From an unidentified eubacterium SCB49 (GTDB lineage: Bacteria; Bacteroidota; Bacteroidia; Flavobacteriales; Flavobacteriaceae): DNA of 64,000 nt. The notes beneath the pieces are model-generated. The model was not told where the DNA came from, made no database searches, and saw only the letters and a list, made by a program, of their open reading frames with translations. The first letter of the stretch is position 1. Every line of letters starts with the position of its first letter. Positions 1 through 10,652 of the stretch are shown piece by piece. The stretch covers positions 97,809 to 161,808 of the forward strand of contig ABCO01000008.1 in the NCBI GenBank assembly GCA_000170815.1, read 5' to 3'. The position numbers were made by a program, and so were the translations under genes.

Positions 1-933
1 AGCGTGATTAGCTCCTCTAGCAGCAATTGTAGTTTGACCGTCTAGATCTGAATATGAATGAGTGTATGATGAATCATCATAATCTTGATAACCTAGTGAT
101 GTATTTACTACATCTACCCCTAAACTATCTGCTCTTTCTAATGCTTCCACCCACCAAGCTTCTTCTACTGGATTTTCAGAGGTATACTCTGTAACAAATA
201 AATAATAAGAAGCATCTGGAGCAGTACCTACAAACTCATTTTCAATTATTGCAGCTGCATTACTCAATGTATTAGCTCCATGAGTACCAGTACCATCTGC
301 ATTAGTTTGTCTTAAAGGAAAATCATAAGTACCTAAAAAACGATTTTCATCTACGACATGGCTAAAAGCAGGATTTGTAAATACATTAGGATAACCATTA
401 TCCATAAAAGCAACAACCATTCCTTCACCAGTAAAATCTTGTTCGTGAACAAAATCAATACCAATCATCTCTGTTTGGTTTGTAGCATCTCCATAATTAT
501 AAATAACTTTAGGTAATCCATTTTCTTCTTCAAATTTATCTACACCTCCAGATGGAAATATAGGTGAGAGATTTAAAGATTTATTCATAAACTCAACCTC
601 ACTTACATAGTTGTTATCTACAAGGTTTTCAATATTTGTCTGACTTCCGCGTACATAAGCAGCATTCATCCACTTTGATTTAGAATATACGGTAATACCA
701 GGCTCAGCTTTTAAAAGTGCTATATAATTTTCATTTACAGGAACATCCCTTTCATCTATAGCTACACCGTGCATATCTTTTCTATCTAGTGCATCTTGTG
801 TTAAGATTGTTAATGGATTTTCTAGCGCTGCTTCAACACCTGCTTTATCTTCAAAAAAGACTAAGGCATCTTCTTGTGCGTTTGCTGTTTGTATAGCTAA
901 CATTGCTACTGCTAATAGTAAAAATTTTTTCAT
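1..933 (-). CDS. S8 family (subtilisin-like) serine peptidase, C-terminal part beyond window
   Basis: The gene is open to the left edge, so it is absent from the ORF track; 311 codons are visible. It starts with a Sec signal peptide (MKKFLLLAVAMLAIQTANAQ), followed by a propeptide-like region of about 150 residues. The subtilase core then follows: a catalytic-Asp segment VVAFMDNG (about D178), a catalytic-His segment GTGTHGANTLS (about H218) and the conserved DVVNTSLG strand. The active-site Ser would lie outside the window, so activity cannot be judged. It should be exported and act outside the cytoplasm. It starts 13 nt after mnmA on the same strand and may be cotranscribed with it. A T9SS domain at the missing C-terminus is possible but not seen. 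Confidence 0.85.
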   Translation of the reverse strand, partial: MKKFLLLAVAMLAIQTANAQEDALVFFEDKAGVEAALENPLTILTQDALDRKDMHGVAIDERDVPVNENYIALLKAEPGITVYSKSKWMNAAYVRGSQTNIENLVDNNYVSEVEFMNKSLNLSPIFPSGGVDKFEEENGLPKVIYNYGDATNQTEMIGIDFVHEQDFTGEGMVVAFMDNGYPNVFTNPAFSHVVDENRFLGTYDFPLRQTNADGTGTHGANTLSNAAAIIENEFVGTAPDASYYLFVTEYTSENPVEEAWWVEALERADSLGVDVVNTSLGYQDYDDSSYTHSYSDLDGQTTIAARGANHA

Positions 934-946
934 TGTGTTTATTTTA

Positions 947-2149
947 TCAGGAAATTACTCCACTTCCTATTAATTCTTCATTTTTATACCACGCTGCAAA
1001 TTGGCCTTCAGCTATGGCAGATTGTGCATTCTCAAAGATAACATATAATCCGTCTTCAACACGATGTAACGTTGCCTTTTCTAGAGGTTGTCTGTATCTT
1101 ATACGAGCTTCAACTTCCATTTTTTCGCCAATTTCTATAGCTAGATCTTGACGTACCCAATGTATTTCATCTGCCTGAATAAATAAGCCACGTCTATACA
1201 ATCCTGGGTGTGTTTTTCCTTGTCCAGTATATACTACATTTTCTTTTACATCTGTATCGATAACAAACAATGCTTCTTTTGTTCCTCCTACAGCTAGACC
1301 TTTTCGTTGTCCTTTAGTAAAGTAATGAGCCCCTTGATGGGTTCCTACTTTTTTTCCATCAGAGACAGAATAGGTTTGTTTAGAAGACAAGGATTTAAGT
1401 GCTTCCGTTTCAGATGAAAAAGAGACATCTTTCTTTTGATATACCTCACTATCTGCAGGAATCTCAACAATAACACCCTCTTTTGGAGCTAGTTGTTGTT
1501 GTAAAAATTCTGGCAATCGCACTTTTCCTATAAAACAAAGCCCTTGAGAATCTCTCTTTTCTGCTGTAATCAGGTTTTGCGCTGCAGCAATTTTTCGCAC
1601 TTCGGGTTTTAATAATTCGCCAATTGGAAATAACGTTTTTGACAATTGTTCTTGCGATAATTGGCACAAAAAATAACTCTGGTCTTTATTTGAGTCTTTA
1701 CCAGATAATAATTGATAAATTGGTTTCCCGTCTGCAGTTGTTTCTTGAGAAATCCCTTTTCTACAATAATGCCCTGTTGCTACAAAATCTGCGCCTAGCT
1801 CTAAAGCTATTTTTAAAAACACATCAAATTTTATCTCTCGATTACAAAGTACATCTGGATTAGGGGTTCGCCCCATTTTGTATTCACGAAACATATAATC
1901 TACAATACGTTCTTTATATTCTGCGCTTAAGTCTACGGTTTGAAAAGGAATATCTAGCGCTTGTGCTACAAGCATTGCATCATTACTATCATCTAACCAC
2001 GGACATTCGTCGCTAATGGTCACTGAGTCATCGTGCCAGTTTTTCATAAAAAGGCCAATCACTTCATAGCCTTGTTCTTTTAATAAATAGGCTGTGACAC
2101 TGGAGTCTACTCCTCCACTAAGACCAACAACAACTCTCTTTTTTTTCAT
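947..2149 (-). CDS. mnmA: tRNA-specific 2-thiouridylase MnmA
   Basis: MnmA adenylates and thiolates U34 of Lys, Glu and Gln tRNAs in the cytoplasm. The N-terminus carries the PP-loop GLSGGVDSS. The two catalytic cysteines are in [11 protein letters not shown] and SQGLCFIGK, and the C-terminal beta-barrel region is complete. The ORF track extends to 2203, but I place the start at ATG 2149 ([13 protein letters not shown]). The extra 18 residues would be encoded by the upstream terminator hairpin and the TATCTTTG promoter box, and the family normally begins just before the PP-loop. At about 400 aa the length is normal. Confidence 0.95.
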   Translation of the reverse strand: MKKKRVVVGLSGGVDSSVTAYLLKEQGYEVIGLFMKNWHDDSVTISDECPWLDDSNDAMLVAQALDIPFQTVDLSAEYKERIVDYMFREYKMGRTPNPDVLCNREIKFDVFLKIALELGADFVATGHYCRKGISQETTADGKPIYQLLSGKDSNKDQSYFLCQLSQEQLSKTLFPIGELLKPEVRKIAAAQNLITAEKRDSQGLCFIGKVRLPEFLQQQLAPKEGVIVEIPADSEVYQKKDVSFSSETEALKSLSSKQTYSVSDGKKVGTHQGAHYFTKGQRKGLAVGGTKEALFVIDTDVKENVVYTGQGKTHPGLYRRGLFIQADEIHWVRQDLAIEIGEKMEVEARIRYRQPLEKATLHRVEDGLYVIFENAQSAIAEGQFAAWYKNEELIGSGVIS

Positions 2150-2154
2150 AGTTA

Positions 2155-2162
2155 CAAAGATA
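2155..2162 (-). promoter_or_regulatory. Probable -7 box (TATCTTTG) of mnmA
   Basis: TATCTTTG fits the Bacteroidota -7 consensus TAnnTTTG and ends 5 nt before the mnmA ATG, so the transcript would be leaderless or nearly so. No TTG lies at the usual -33 spacing. The box overlaps the T-tract of the preceding terminator. Confidence 0.45.
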
Positions 2163-2163
2163 A

Positions 2164-2189
2164 AAAAAGTCCTCCCAAGAGAACTTTTT
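2164..2189 (-). terminator. Intrinsic terminator between the MORN gene and mnmA
   Basis: An 11-bp stem (AAAAAGTTCTC / GAGGACTTTTT, one G-U pair) with a TTGG loop is followed by a T-tract on the minus strand. It lies 25 nt after the stop of the MORN gene. Confidence 0.7.
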
Positions 2190-2214
2190 AAGCTAAAAGA
2201 CATTTAGCAGTCTT

Positions 2215-2904
2215 TTAATTTTTAGTATTCTTTTCTATTGGCTTCGGAAATTTTTCTTCTTTTTCTAATTGTCCATTTTTATAGGTTTTCCAAATCCCTT
2301 TTTTTCTATCGTTTACATAATGACCTTCCATTAGTTTAGCACCAGTTGCATCGTAATAAGTAGCTAAACCTTCTAATACGTCGTCTTTATACCTTAGTAC
2401 TTTCAATAATTTTTTTTCATAGCTGTAATACTTACTTGTTCCGTTAAGCAAACCTTCACTATAAGATGCTTCTTCTGCTACAACTCCGTTAGCATAATAC
2501 GTATAAACGACACCTGAGAGTTTTCCATTTTTATAGTTTTCTCTAGACATCACTTCATTACTCTTCTTGTGATAATACACCCACTCCCCTATACGCAATT
2601 TACCGTCCATTTTTCCTTCACTCACAAGTTTACCTCTTATAGTGTAGTATTTAACGTTTGCAACGTTATCTGTTTGTGTAAACTCTTTTACAACGGCGGG
2701 TTGATCTCCACATTCTTCACAATAAAACTTAAATGTACCTACCTCTTTACCATGTTCAAAATTACCTTCATAACGAAGTTGTTTGGTTTGAGGGAAATAT
2801 TTTTTCCAGACTCCATGACGTTTGCCATTAGCGTCCATTTGGTTGATTTCTTGTGCATTTCCGAAGGAAACAACAAATAGCATTATAGGAATTAAAAAAC
2901 GCAT
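2215..2904 (-). CDS. MORN-repeat (YwqK-like) exported protein
   Basis: This is a 229-aa protein with a short signal peptide (MRFLIPIMLFVVSFGNAQ) and a chain of MORN/YwqK-type repeats of the form (G)xWxxYxxxGxLxxxxxYxxG, for example GEWVYYHKKSNEV and GIWKTYKNGQLEKEEKF. They cover nearly the whole mature protein. Such proteins are common and largely uncharacterised in Flavobacteriia; MORN repeats are thought to form an elongated beta-sheet scaffold. The C-terminus is Lys-rich. Despite the toxin-antitoxin YwqK label often given to the family, there is no toxin partner here and I infer no such role. Confidence 0.75.
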   Translation of the reverse strand: MRFLIPIMLFVVSFGNAQEINQMDANGKRHGVWKKYFPQTKQLRYEGNFEHGKEVGTFKFYCEECGDQPAVVKEFTQTDNVANVKYYTIRGKLVSEGKMDGKLRIGEWVYYHKKSNEVMSRENYKNGKLSGVVYTYYANGVVAEEASYSEGLLNGTSKYYSYEKKLLKVLRYKDDVLEGLATYYDATGAKLMEGHYVNDRKKGIWKTYKNGQLEKEEKFPKPIEKNTKN

Positions 2905-2996
2905 ATGATTATTTTATAGTCTAACGTAAATATTGTTCATCTATTGAACACGGTTGTAATTATTCAAAAAGAATGCCAATGTGTAATAAACAGAAA

Positions 2997-3040
2997 CAGT
3001 TGCAGCATTCAGTTAAATCTACTACTGAATATTGCAACTG
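2997..3040 (-). terminator. Long hairpin downstream of yidC (possible terminator)
   Basis: A 17-bp stem (CAGTTGCAATATTCAGT paired with ACTGAATGCTGCAACTG, two mismatched DNA positions that become wobble pairs in RNA) has a 10-nt loop. A moderately T-rich stretch (TTTCTGTTTATT) follows on the minus strand. It lies between the yidC stop and the MORN gene. Confidence 0.5.
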
Positions 3041-3089
3041 CAACTGAAAATTTATTTTTTACTGTCACAGTAACTGTGTCAGGACATTA

Positions 3090-4976
3090 TTATTTCTTAC
3101 CAGCATTTTTTTGCTGCTCTGCCTGCTCCATCATATCAGCCATTTTTTTCTGAAACTTGTTTTGTTTCTTTGGCTTGGCTTTATTGACTTGTATTTGTGC
3201 ATGAATTTTATCTTCATCAATAATCCAATTTTTAATAACAAGCATGATCCCTATTGTAATAAGGTTTGAAATAAAGTAATACAATGATAATCCACTTGCA
3301 TAGTTGTTAAAGAATACCAACATAAATAATGGTGACAGATACATCAAGAACTTCATGTTAGGCATTCCCGGTTGTTGTTGCGCCTGCATGCTTTGTCCCA
3401 TTGTCATCGTCATATAAATAAAGATCGCTATAGATGCTAAGATTGGAAACAAACTTACGTGATCTCCATAAAAAGGAATTGTAAATGGTAAGTTGATTAC
3501 AGAATCAAAGCTTGATAAATCGTCTGCCCATAAGAAGCTCTTTTGCCTTAAATCTATCGCTGTAGGGAAGAATGTAAACAAGGCATAAAAAACAGGTATT
3601 TGTAATATGGCTGGCAAACATCCTTTTAATGGGCTTGCTCCAGCTATATTCTGTAGTTTCATGGTCTCTTGTTGGATTTTCATTTTATTGTCACCAAACT
3701 TTTCTTTGATAGCATCAATCTCCGGCTTTAATACTTTCATTTTTGCTTGGGCTAAATACTGCTTGTATTGCACAAAAGAAAGTAGTAATTTAATTAAGAT
3801 GGTCATGACAATAATTGCAATACCCGCACTTAAATAGGTACTTAAGAAACCGTATAAAGGAATAATAAAATATTTATTTATAACTCCGAAAATACCCCAA
3901 CCTAAAGGCATTGCCTCGTCTAGATTACGATCGTATTTTTTAAATATCTTATAGTCTGTAGGACCGTAATACATATTCATATTATACGATAATGCACCTC
4001 CTTTAGGAGTTAATAGCATTTTTGCACCATAATGTTTTGTATACACAGTATCAACCTCTTCATCTTCAACTAGATCTATAGATGATAATTTTACTTCTTT
4101 AAAAGGATCGCCTGTTAATAACATAGAACTAAAAAAGTGTTGGCGAAAATTCATCCAACTTACTTCTTTTTCTGTCTCTACATCTTCTCCAGTAGGGTCT
4201 AATTTAGAGTGCTTACTTCCTTCATATTCATAAGTTAAACGCGTGTATCTATTTTCATAAGAAATACTTTTTGCGTGACGATACCCTTTTAACTGCCAGT
4301 CTATCTCTAATGGCTGAGAGGTATCTAGCATTCCATCTAAACCTTGAGATCTAATACTAAAGTTAGTCATATACTCTCCAGGTAAAATCTCATAACGGTA
4401 TTCAATAAACTTATCTTCAGCCGTTTTTAAACGCATGGTTAAAACTTGATTCGCTCCGTTTTGAGTTAATGTTGGCTCAAAGTATAAGTCTTTTGTATTT
4501 AATGTTCTGTTTTCTGAAGTGAACTTTAAATTAAAAGAAGAATTCCCATCTTTTATTAAATATACCGGAATTGAATCGTAGGTTTTAAATTCCTTTAACC
4601 TAGCTTCTGTTACATAACCACCTTTGTTACTAACTTCAAGATATAATACATCATTTTCTATCACTGTTGTATTACTTGTAGCAGAAGGTAAACTTCCAGA
4701 ATAAGCAAAAGAACCTAATTTATTTTTTAACTGCATCATAGCAGCAGAGTCATTTGGCTTTACCGCCATATCTTCTGTAGCTTGTGTTAACGTAGTCGTT
4801 TGGTTTGCTTTATTTTCAGCTTCAATTTTAGCTGCCTTAGCTTCTGCTTCTATTCTAGCTTCTTCTGCTAAAATTTCTTCTTCACTAGGTTTATTTAAAT
4901 AAAGCATCCAAATAAGGATACCTCCTATTAATAAGAAACCAATGAGTGAATTTAGATCAAATTTTTTATCTTCCAT
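3090..4976 (-). CDS. yidC: Membrane protein insertase YidC
   Basis: This inner-membrane insertase/chaperone integrates membrane proteins alone or with SecYEG. It is 628 aa, the usual Bacteroidota length. There is an N-terminal TM segment (about residues 12-25), an Ala/Glu-rich linker, a large periplasmic domain (about 80-350), and a C-terminal YidC/Oxa1 core with several TM segments (about 365-600, including LKGCLPAILQIPVFYALF). The tail is basic (KKQNKFQKKMADMMEQAEQQKNAGKK). It follows pyrG on the same strand by about 110 nt. Confidence 0.96.
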   Translation of the reverse strand: MEDKKFDLNSLIGFLLIGGILIWMLYLNKPSEEEILAEEARIEAEAKAAKIEAENKANQTTTLTQATEDMAVKPNDSAAMMQLKNKLGSFAYSGSLPSATSNTTVIENDVLYLEVSNKGGYVTEARLKEFKTYDSIPVYLIKDGNSSFNLKFTSENRTLNTKDLYFEPTLTQNGANQVLTMRLKTAEDKFIEYRYEILPGEYMTNFSIRSQGLDGMLDTSQPLEIDWQLKGYRHAKSISYENRYTRLTYEYEGSKHSKLDPTGEDVETEKEVSWMNFRQHFFSSMLLTGDPFKEVKLSSIDLVEDEEVDTVYTKHYGAKMLLTPKGGALSYNMNMYYGPTDYKIFKKYDRNLDEAMPLGWGIFGVINKYFIIPLYGFLSTYLSAGIAIIVMTILIKLLLSFVQYKQYLAQAKMKVLKPEIDAIKEKFGDNKMKIQQETMKLQNIAGASPLKGCLPAILQIPVFYALFTFFPTAIDLRQKSFLWADDLSSFDSVINLPFTIPFYGDHVSLFPILASIAIFIYMTMTMGQSMQAQQQPGMPNMKFLMYLSPLFMLVFFNNYASGLSLYYFISNLITIGIMLVIKNWIIDEDKIHAQIQVNKAKPKKQNKFQKKMADMMEQAEQQKNAGKK

Positions 4977-5086
4977 AATGGGATGCCTCTATGTGAGGGT
5001 ATTAATGTTTCAGCAAAAAAATGCTGTTTTATCTTTTTGTTGTTTTCAACAATCTAGCCTTTATATGTCTTATGCCAAATTGTCTG

Positions 5087-6778
<1,692 letters not shown>

Positions 6779-6797
6779 TCATTAATTATTAAGCAGC

Positions 6798-6830
6798 AAA
6801 AACCCTCTAGTTTAAGACTAAAGGGTTTTT
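6798..6830 (-). terminator. Intrinsic terminator after the 124-aa membrane protein gene
   Basis: A 14-bp stem (AAAAACCCTTTAGT with one mismatch) around a 5-nt loop, with A/T runs on both sides. It separates the upstream minus-strand genes from pyrG and could work in both directions. Confidence 0.8.
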
Positions 6831-6860
6831 ATCATTATGAAAAAAAAAAAAACTTAAATA

Positions 6861-7235
6861 CTAATTGATGATAATTCTTCCAGGTGCTTTCTTTGAATGT
6901 TTAAAAAGCATCAATATCGATGCAAAACTAGAAAAACCTAAAAACAACAAAGCTTCTACTAGACGCTTTAGTCCTTCTGGATAAAACGATTCTATTTTTA
7001 TTAAATCTGAAAATAGTGCTAAACTTAAATACAAGGTTGCCATTAAAAAAACAAAAGCTGTGATAAGCCCTAATGTTTTGTTATTCCACAAAAACAAAAC
7101 CATTAATGGTATAAGAAAAAGAATTGCAATTGGATTAAAAACTGAAGAGGTCAAAGACCAGTAATATAAAACTACAAGACTTAGTAATACTTCTGGAAAG
7201 AATCTAAAGGCAGATTTTAGTACAATTAATTTCAT
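6861..7235 (-). CDS. Small four-helix membrane protein, unknown function
   Basis: I do not recognise this 124-aa protein. Four hydrophobic segments are visible (about residues 12-30, 33-50, 54-74 and 88-109), with short polar links and a basic tail (KHSKKAPGRIIIN). It is therefore a predicted inner-membrane protein. It lies 58 nt after the DUF3820 gene on the same strand and ends before a strong terminator, so it is probably the last gene of that unit. No catalytic motif is visible. Confidence 0.65.
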   Translation of the reverse strand: MKLIVLKSAFRFFPEVLLSLVVLYYWSLTSSVFNPIAILFLIPLMVLFLWNNKTLGLITAFVFLMATLYLSLALFSDLIKIESFYPEGLKRLVEALLFLGFSSFASILMLFKHSKKAPGRIIIN

Positions 7236-7293
7236 AAGCTATTGTTTTTATACTAAGAAGATGCCTAATTACATAAGAGGTTGCGTTAATTCA

Positions 7294-7545
7294 TTAATAT
7301 TTCCGAATAAATTTTCTCACTAATGGCTCTAACCCATTAATTTTAATCTCATCCATTTCACGCATCAGCCTTCCTAACTTGCCTTCTGGAAAGCCCTTTT
7401 GTCTAAACCATGTATAATAAGGCTCTGGAAGATCTACAAGATAGCGTCCTTTATACTTACCAAAAGGCATTTTGTAATTTGCTAGCTCTATAAGGTGTTT
7501 AGGGTCTGGCCCTATATGCTGAGGAGCATCGTTATTTCCAGTCAT
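7294..7545 (-). CDS. DUF3820 family protein
   Basis: This 83-aa protein carries the DUF3820 signature MPFGKYKGRYLVDLPEPYYTWF, followed by the Gly-Lys-Leu-rich helix (FPEGKLGRLMREM). The family is small, soluble and poorly understood; some members are listed as putative quorum-sensing-regulated factors, for which I see no support here. The gene overlaps the end of the DUF922 gene by 14 nt, so the two are probably translationally coupled. Confidence 0.85.
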   Translation of the reverse strand: MTGNNDAPQHIGPDPKHLIELANYKMPFGKYKGRYLVDLPEPYYTWFRQKGFPEGKLGRLMREMDEIKINGLEPLVRKFIRKY

Positions 7546-8074
7546 TAAGTTCTATTAATAAGTCTGCCACTTTTTGTTCCCATTCACGTTCAAACTCCGG
7601 GAAATTAGAGTGTCCTGTTTCTATATCAAAATCAGCTTGAAATATGGTGCGCTCATACTCATTTTCTGAATAAACCTGCGCTACTTTCTCTTTAAAATCT
7701 GGTGCTGTTTGATCTAATTCTGCAATTTTTTTACGCAATTTTCTTGCATAAACTTCTGAAATATCAAAATGTGTTTGCTCATGCTTCAATATATAAGCAC
7801 TTATATTTCCTGGTCTGTACCAAGATTTTTCAGGATAAAAATAGCTACCCACTTCAATCGTATAACTTACTTTTCCGTTTTCTGTTTTACTTCCAAAACT
7901 TAATGAAATACCAGAATGAGTACTTGCCACATAATCTGTAGATTTATCTGGTGTTCCTCTAAAATCTTTCCAAGTTAATAACCTAGATTCATCCCATTTC
8001 ATTTTTTCTTCTTGAGACATCAGGTTTGATGACAACAACAAAAAAAACACTACAAATAGAGTTGAAAATTTCAT
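7532..8074 (-). CDS. DUF922 putative exported zinc protease
   Basis: This 180-aa protein has a signal peptide (MKFSTLFVVFFLLLSSNLMSQ). The DUF922 domain starts at RLLTWKDFRG and contains the metal-binding-like motif HEQTHFD (an HExxH pattern) at about residue 100. DUF922 proteins are predicted Zn-dependent proteases, and substrates are unknown. The signal peptide places it outside the cytoplasm. It is followed by the overlapping DUF3820 gene; a 38-nt gap separates it from osmC upstream. Confidence 0.8.
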   Translation of the reverse strand: MKFSTLFVVFFLLLSSNLMSQEEKMKWDESRLLTWKDFRGTPDKSTDYVASTHSGISLSFGSKTENGKVSYTIEVGSYFYPEKSWYRPGNISAYILKHEQTHFDISEVYARKLRKKIAELDQTAPDFKEKVAQVYSENEYERTIFQADFDIETGHSNFPEFEREWEQKVADLLIELNDWK

Positions 8075-8112
8075 GAAACAGTTATTTTTTTTTTAAGAAA
8101 CGAAGCCTTTAT

Positions 8113-8517
8113 CTATTCCCAAATAAAAGAAATATCTTTCTTAATATCTGGATGTAAGCTATAATGTACAGGACACGTATTCCCTGTTCGTTCTAGAATA
8201 GTTTGATCTTTTTTAGATACGCCTTCAGGAAAACGAAACACCACTTTTATTTCTGAAATACGACGTGGGCTACTCGCCATAGTTTTAGTGACAACTGCGG
8301 ATGCTCCATCAATAGACAGATCCATTTGGTTTGCTTTTATACCCATAACGGTTAACATACAGTTTGCAAGTCCTGTAGCTACAGTATCTGTAGGAGAAAA
8401 AGCTTCTCCCTTTCCATTGTTATCTAATGGCGCATCTGTTAAAAAAACATTTCCAGATCGTATGTGTGTACACTCTGTTCGCAATCCTCCCAAATATGTT
8501 ACTGTCGCTGTATCCAT
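8113..8517 (-). CDS. OsmC/Ohr family peroxidase-like protein
   Basis: This 134-aa OsmC-fold protein has the two expected redox cysteines: C53 in GLANCMLTVMG and C115 in GNTCPVHYSL. Family members reduce organic hydroperoxides in the cytoplasm using a dithiol partner. The sequence is closer to the generic OsmC/YhfA-like group than to Ohr, so substrate preference is uncertain. It starts 4 nt after the stop of the LysM/PBP1 gene, indicating an operon. Confidence 0.88.
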   Translation of the reverse strand: MDTATVTYLGGLRTECTHIRSGNVFLTDAPLDNNGKGEAFSPTDTVATGLANCMLTVMGIKANQMDLSIDGASAVVTKTMASSPRRISEIKVVFRFPEGVSKKDQTILERTGNTCPVHYSLHPDIKKDISFIWE

Positions 8518-8521
8518 TGTA

Positions 8522-10444
8522 TTATTCTAAAACTTCAAATTCTAACTTATCTGTATACTTTAATATGTAAATAGCTTTGTTTTCATATCCAGAAAACATT
8601 TTTTTCTCGTATCTAAATCTGTTTTCAACATATTCTGTCATAAAATCATCATCACTAGCCTTATACACATCTTCTTCATTTGCTAATCGCAACAAAACAT
8701 CATAAGTCACATCAAACCCTCGTACCGCAAAACGATTAGGCAACACACCGTATTTATTCTTATAACTCACTAAAAAAGCATTTTTAGATTTATAATCATA
8801 ACTTTTATTTACAGACGGAAAAGTGAAATTTAAATTTGCCAATTGTACGTTAGAGACATCATTAGACTCATAAGCATTATTTTTATTCATGGTAAACAGC
8901 CTAATATTATAATCTCCTGGAATACCATTTAACATAGGTACCACATTACTAACTATAATTGGATTTTTACTCGCTAATATTACCCAATTATCTTTTTCTC
9001 TAGTTAATTGCTTATCTACATCTGCTACATAGATATACCCTTTATCTTTTGGTGTTATCACTATTGCACCCGGAAAAGCTGCTATTAATTTTGAACGATC
9101 ACTAGCACTTTTGTTATCAGTAACGATTATTACATTTTTATCAAATGCTAAAGGTTTCATATAAGCTATTAAACGATCTCCTAGTAAATCATCACTTGGG
9201 ATGGTTTGAAAAAGATTTGACGTCATATTTATAGAACGATTACTCAATGGAGAAAAAACCGGAACATTATCTTTTTTTAACTCCGTAGCCGCTCTAACCA
9301 CAGTCACACCTCTTAAAGGCCCGATTACAGCATCTACATCATCAAAATTATTTGAATTAATAATACTAGACACTTTAGACTCACTACCTGCCGTATCATA
9401 AACATCAACAACAGTAGAGATTCCTTTATCTTTTAAAAACTCCGTCGCCATCATTGCTCCGCTATAAAAATCTAACGCAACACGCATTGCAGAGTTTTTC
9501 TTTAAAAGCGCTTCATTTAAATCTAAAGAATCACTTGTTGACTTAGCCAACTGAAAAGGCAACATAAATGCTATTTTTTTTGATTCGCGGTAATTAATAG
9601 ACGTTGATAAATCTACTATACTTGCTTTGCCAGATACAGAAACACTTGTATTACTTTTTGGGATTTTAAGAATCATACCTTCTTTTAAACCATCTTTAGC
9701 ATATGGATTTAAAGCAATAATTTCTTCTTCTGATAATCCTAAGTTTTTTTCTAATCTATAAAAACCTTCTTTTTGCTTCACAGTATAGAAGCTATAAAGT
9801 TCATCGTCTATATTAGCAGATCCAGTTACCGTTTTACTTGGCACATTGAGCACAGAACCCATTGATAAATCTTTAGTTAATCCTGGATTCATCGTAATCA
9901 ATTCGTCCATGGTTATGCCGTACATTCTAGCAATTCCATACACTGTTTCTTTTGCTTTTACCGTATGTTTTTCTGTTTCTGCGCTAGAAACTACAGCATC
10001 AGGAATATCGGCAGAAGTTTCCGTTTTGGTTATTTCTGTAGTTGTACCTTGTGGTATTTTTATTCTATCGTTTTTACGTAAATTTTCAGAATACAACTGC
10101 TTGTTGTATTTTTTTATATCATCAATAGATACATTGTATTCTTTAGAAAGACTAAATAATGTTTCTTTTCGTCTCACTTTATGAACAACAAATGAGATAC
10201 CCGACCCAGGCTTAGCTATCACGTCGTTATTAGGTAAAATAATTACAGCATGCTCACGCACGCCGTCTTTTGCATCTGGATTGAGTTTTAAAATCGCTTT
10301 TTCAGAAACATTATACTTTTTGCTAATTGTACTTATAGTTTCACCATTTTCAACAATATGGCTTCTATATTTTTCTTGTGCGAAAACATTTCCGCTTAAG
10401 AAGAATAACACTAAAATGGGGATAATTAGATTTTTTTTAAACAT
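8522..10444 (-). CDS. LysM repeat plus periplasmic-binding (PBP1-type) domain protein
   Basis: I start at ATG 10444, which gives a clean signal peptide (MFKKNLIIPILVLFFLSGNVFAQ); the ORF track adds 34 residues. Four LysM peptidoglycan-binding repeats follow (YRSHIVENGETISTI, FVVHKVRRKETLFSL, KHTVKAKETVYGIA, YSFYTVKQKEGFYRL) over about residues 25-275. A C-terminal type 1 periplasmic-binding-like domain begins near KIAFMLPFQLAK. This architecture is common in Flavobacteriia. A wall-anchored sensor or LpoA-like regulator of cell-wall synthesis is a reasonable inference, not a demonstrated role. It lies between guaA and osmC. Confidence 0.85.
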   Translation of the reverse strand: MFKKNLIIPILVLFFLSGNVFAQEKYRSHIVENGETISTISKKYNVSEKAILKLNPDAKDGVREHAVIILPNNDVIAKPGSGISFVVHKVRRKETLFSLSKEYNVSIDDIKKYNKQLYSENLRKNDRIKIPQGTTTEITKTETSADIPDAVVSSAETEKHTVKAKETVYGIARMYGITMDELITMNPGLTKDLSMGSVLNVPSKTVTGSANIDDELYSFYTVKQKEGFYRLEKNLGLSEEEIIALNPYAKDGLKEGMILKIPKSNTSVSVSGKASIVDLSTSINYRESKKIAFMLPFQLAKSTSDSLDLNEALLKKNSAMRVALDFYSGAMMATEFLKDKGISTVVDVYDTAGSESKVSSIINSNNFDDVDAVIGPLRGVTVVRAATELKKDNVPVFSPLSNRSINMTSNLFQTIPSDDLLGDRLIAYMKPLAFDKNVIIVTDNKSASDRSKLIAAFPGAIVITPKDKGYIYVADVDKQLTREKDNWVILASKNPIIVSNVVPMLNGIPGDYNIRLFTMNKNNAYESNDVSNVQLANLNFTFPSVNKSYDYKSKNAFLVSYKNKYGVLPNRFAVRGFDVTYDVLLRLANEEDVYKASDDDFMTEYVENRFRYEKKMFSGYENKAIYILKYTDKLEFEVLE

Positions 10445-10534
10445 ATCTTTTCTATTGTGAAGTATTTGTTTGCCTTTTTTAAAAACAAGAATCTTGCCAG
10501 TATTCAGAATTAGTAAACAGTATTCTTTCATAAA

Positions 10535-10599
10535 ATACGCGAGCAAAAAACTTAATAAACTCTAACTTAAGTTTAATGAATCGTTATTTGCTCTCGTAT
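10535..10599 (-). repeat. Inverted repeat between guaA and the LysM gene
   Basis: Two 13-base arms, ATACGCGAGCAAA and TTTGCTCTCGTAT, are complementary with one mismatch and are 39 nt apart. A weaker inner stem (AAACT/AGTTT) could extend the structure. There is no strong T-tract, so it looks more like a leader structure or operator than a terminator. Confidence 0.5.
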
Positions 10600-10652
10600 C
10601 TATATTTTTATATTGCTTTCCACCTAAACAAAACTGAAAAGACCTATTTAGC

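Noticed and set aside
903-1151. 82-aa plus-strand ORF over mnmA
   Set aside because: It lies antisense to mnmA and the start of the S8 peptidase gene and has no family features; it is a shadow of the real genes.
1464-1667. 67-aa minus-strand ORF inside mnmA
   Set aside because: It is out of frame within mnmA and has no independent support.
2215-2904. Toxin-antitoxin module (YwqK antitoxin label)
   Set aside because: MORN repeats and a signal peptide are seen, but no toxin partner, so a TA system is not supported.
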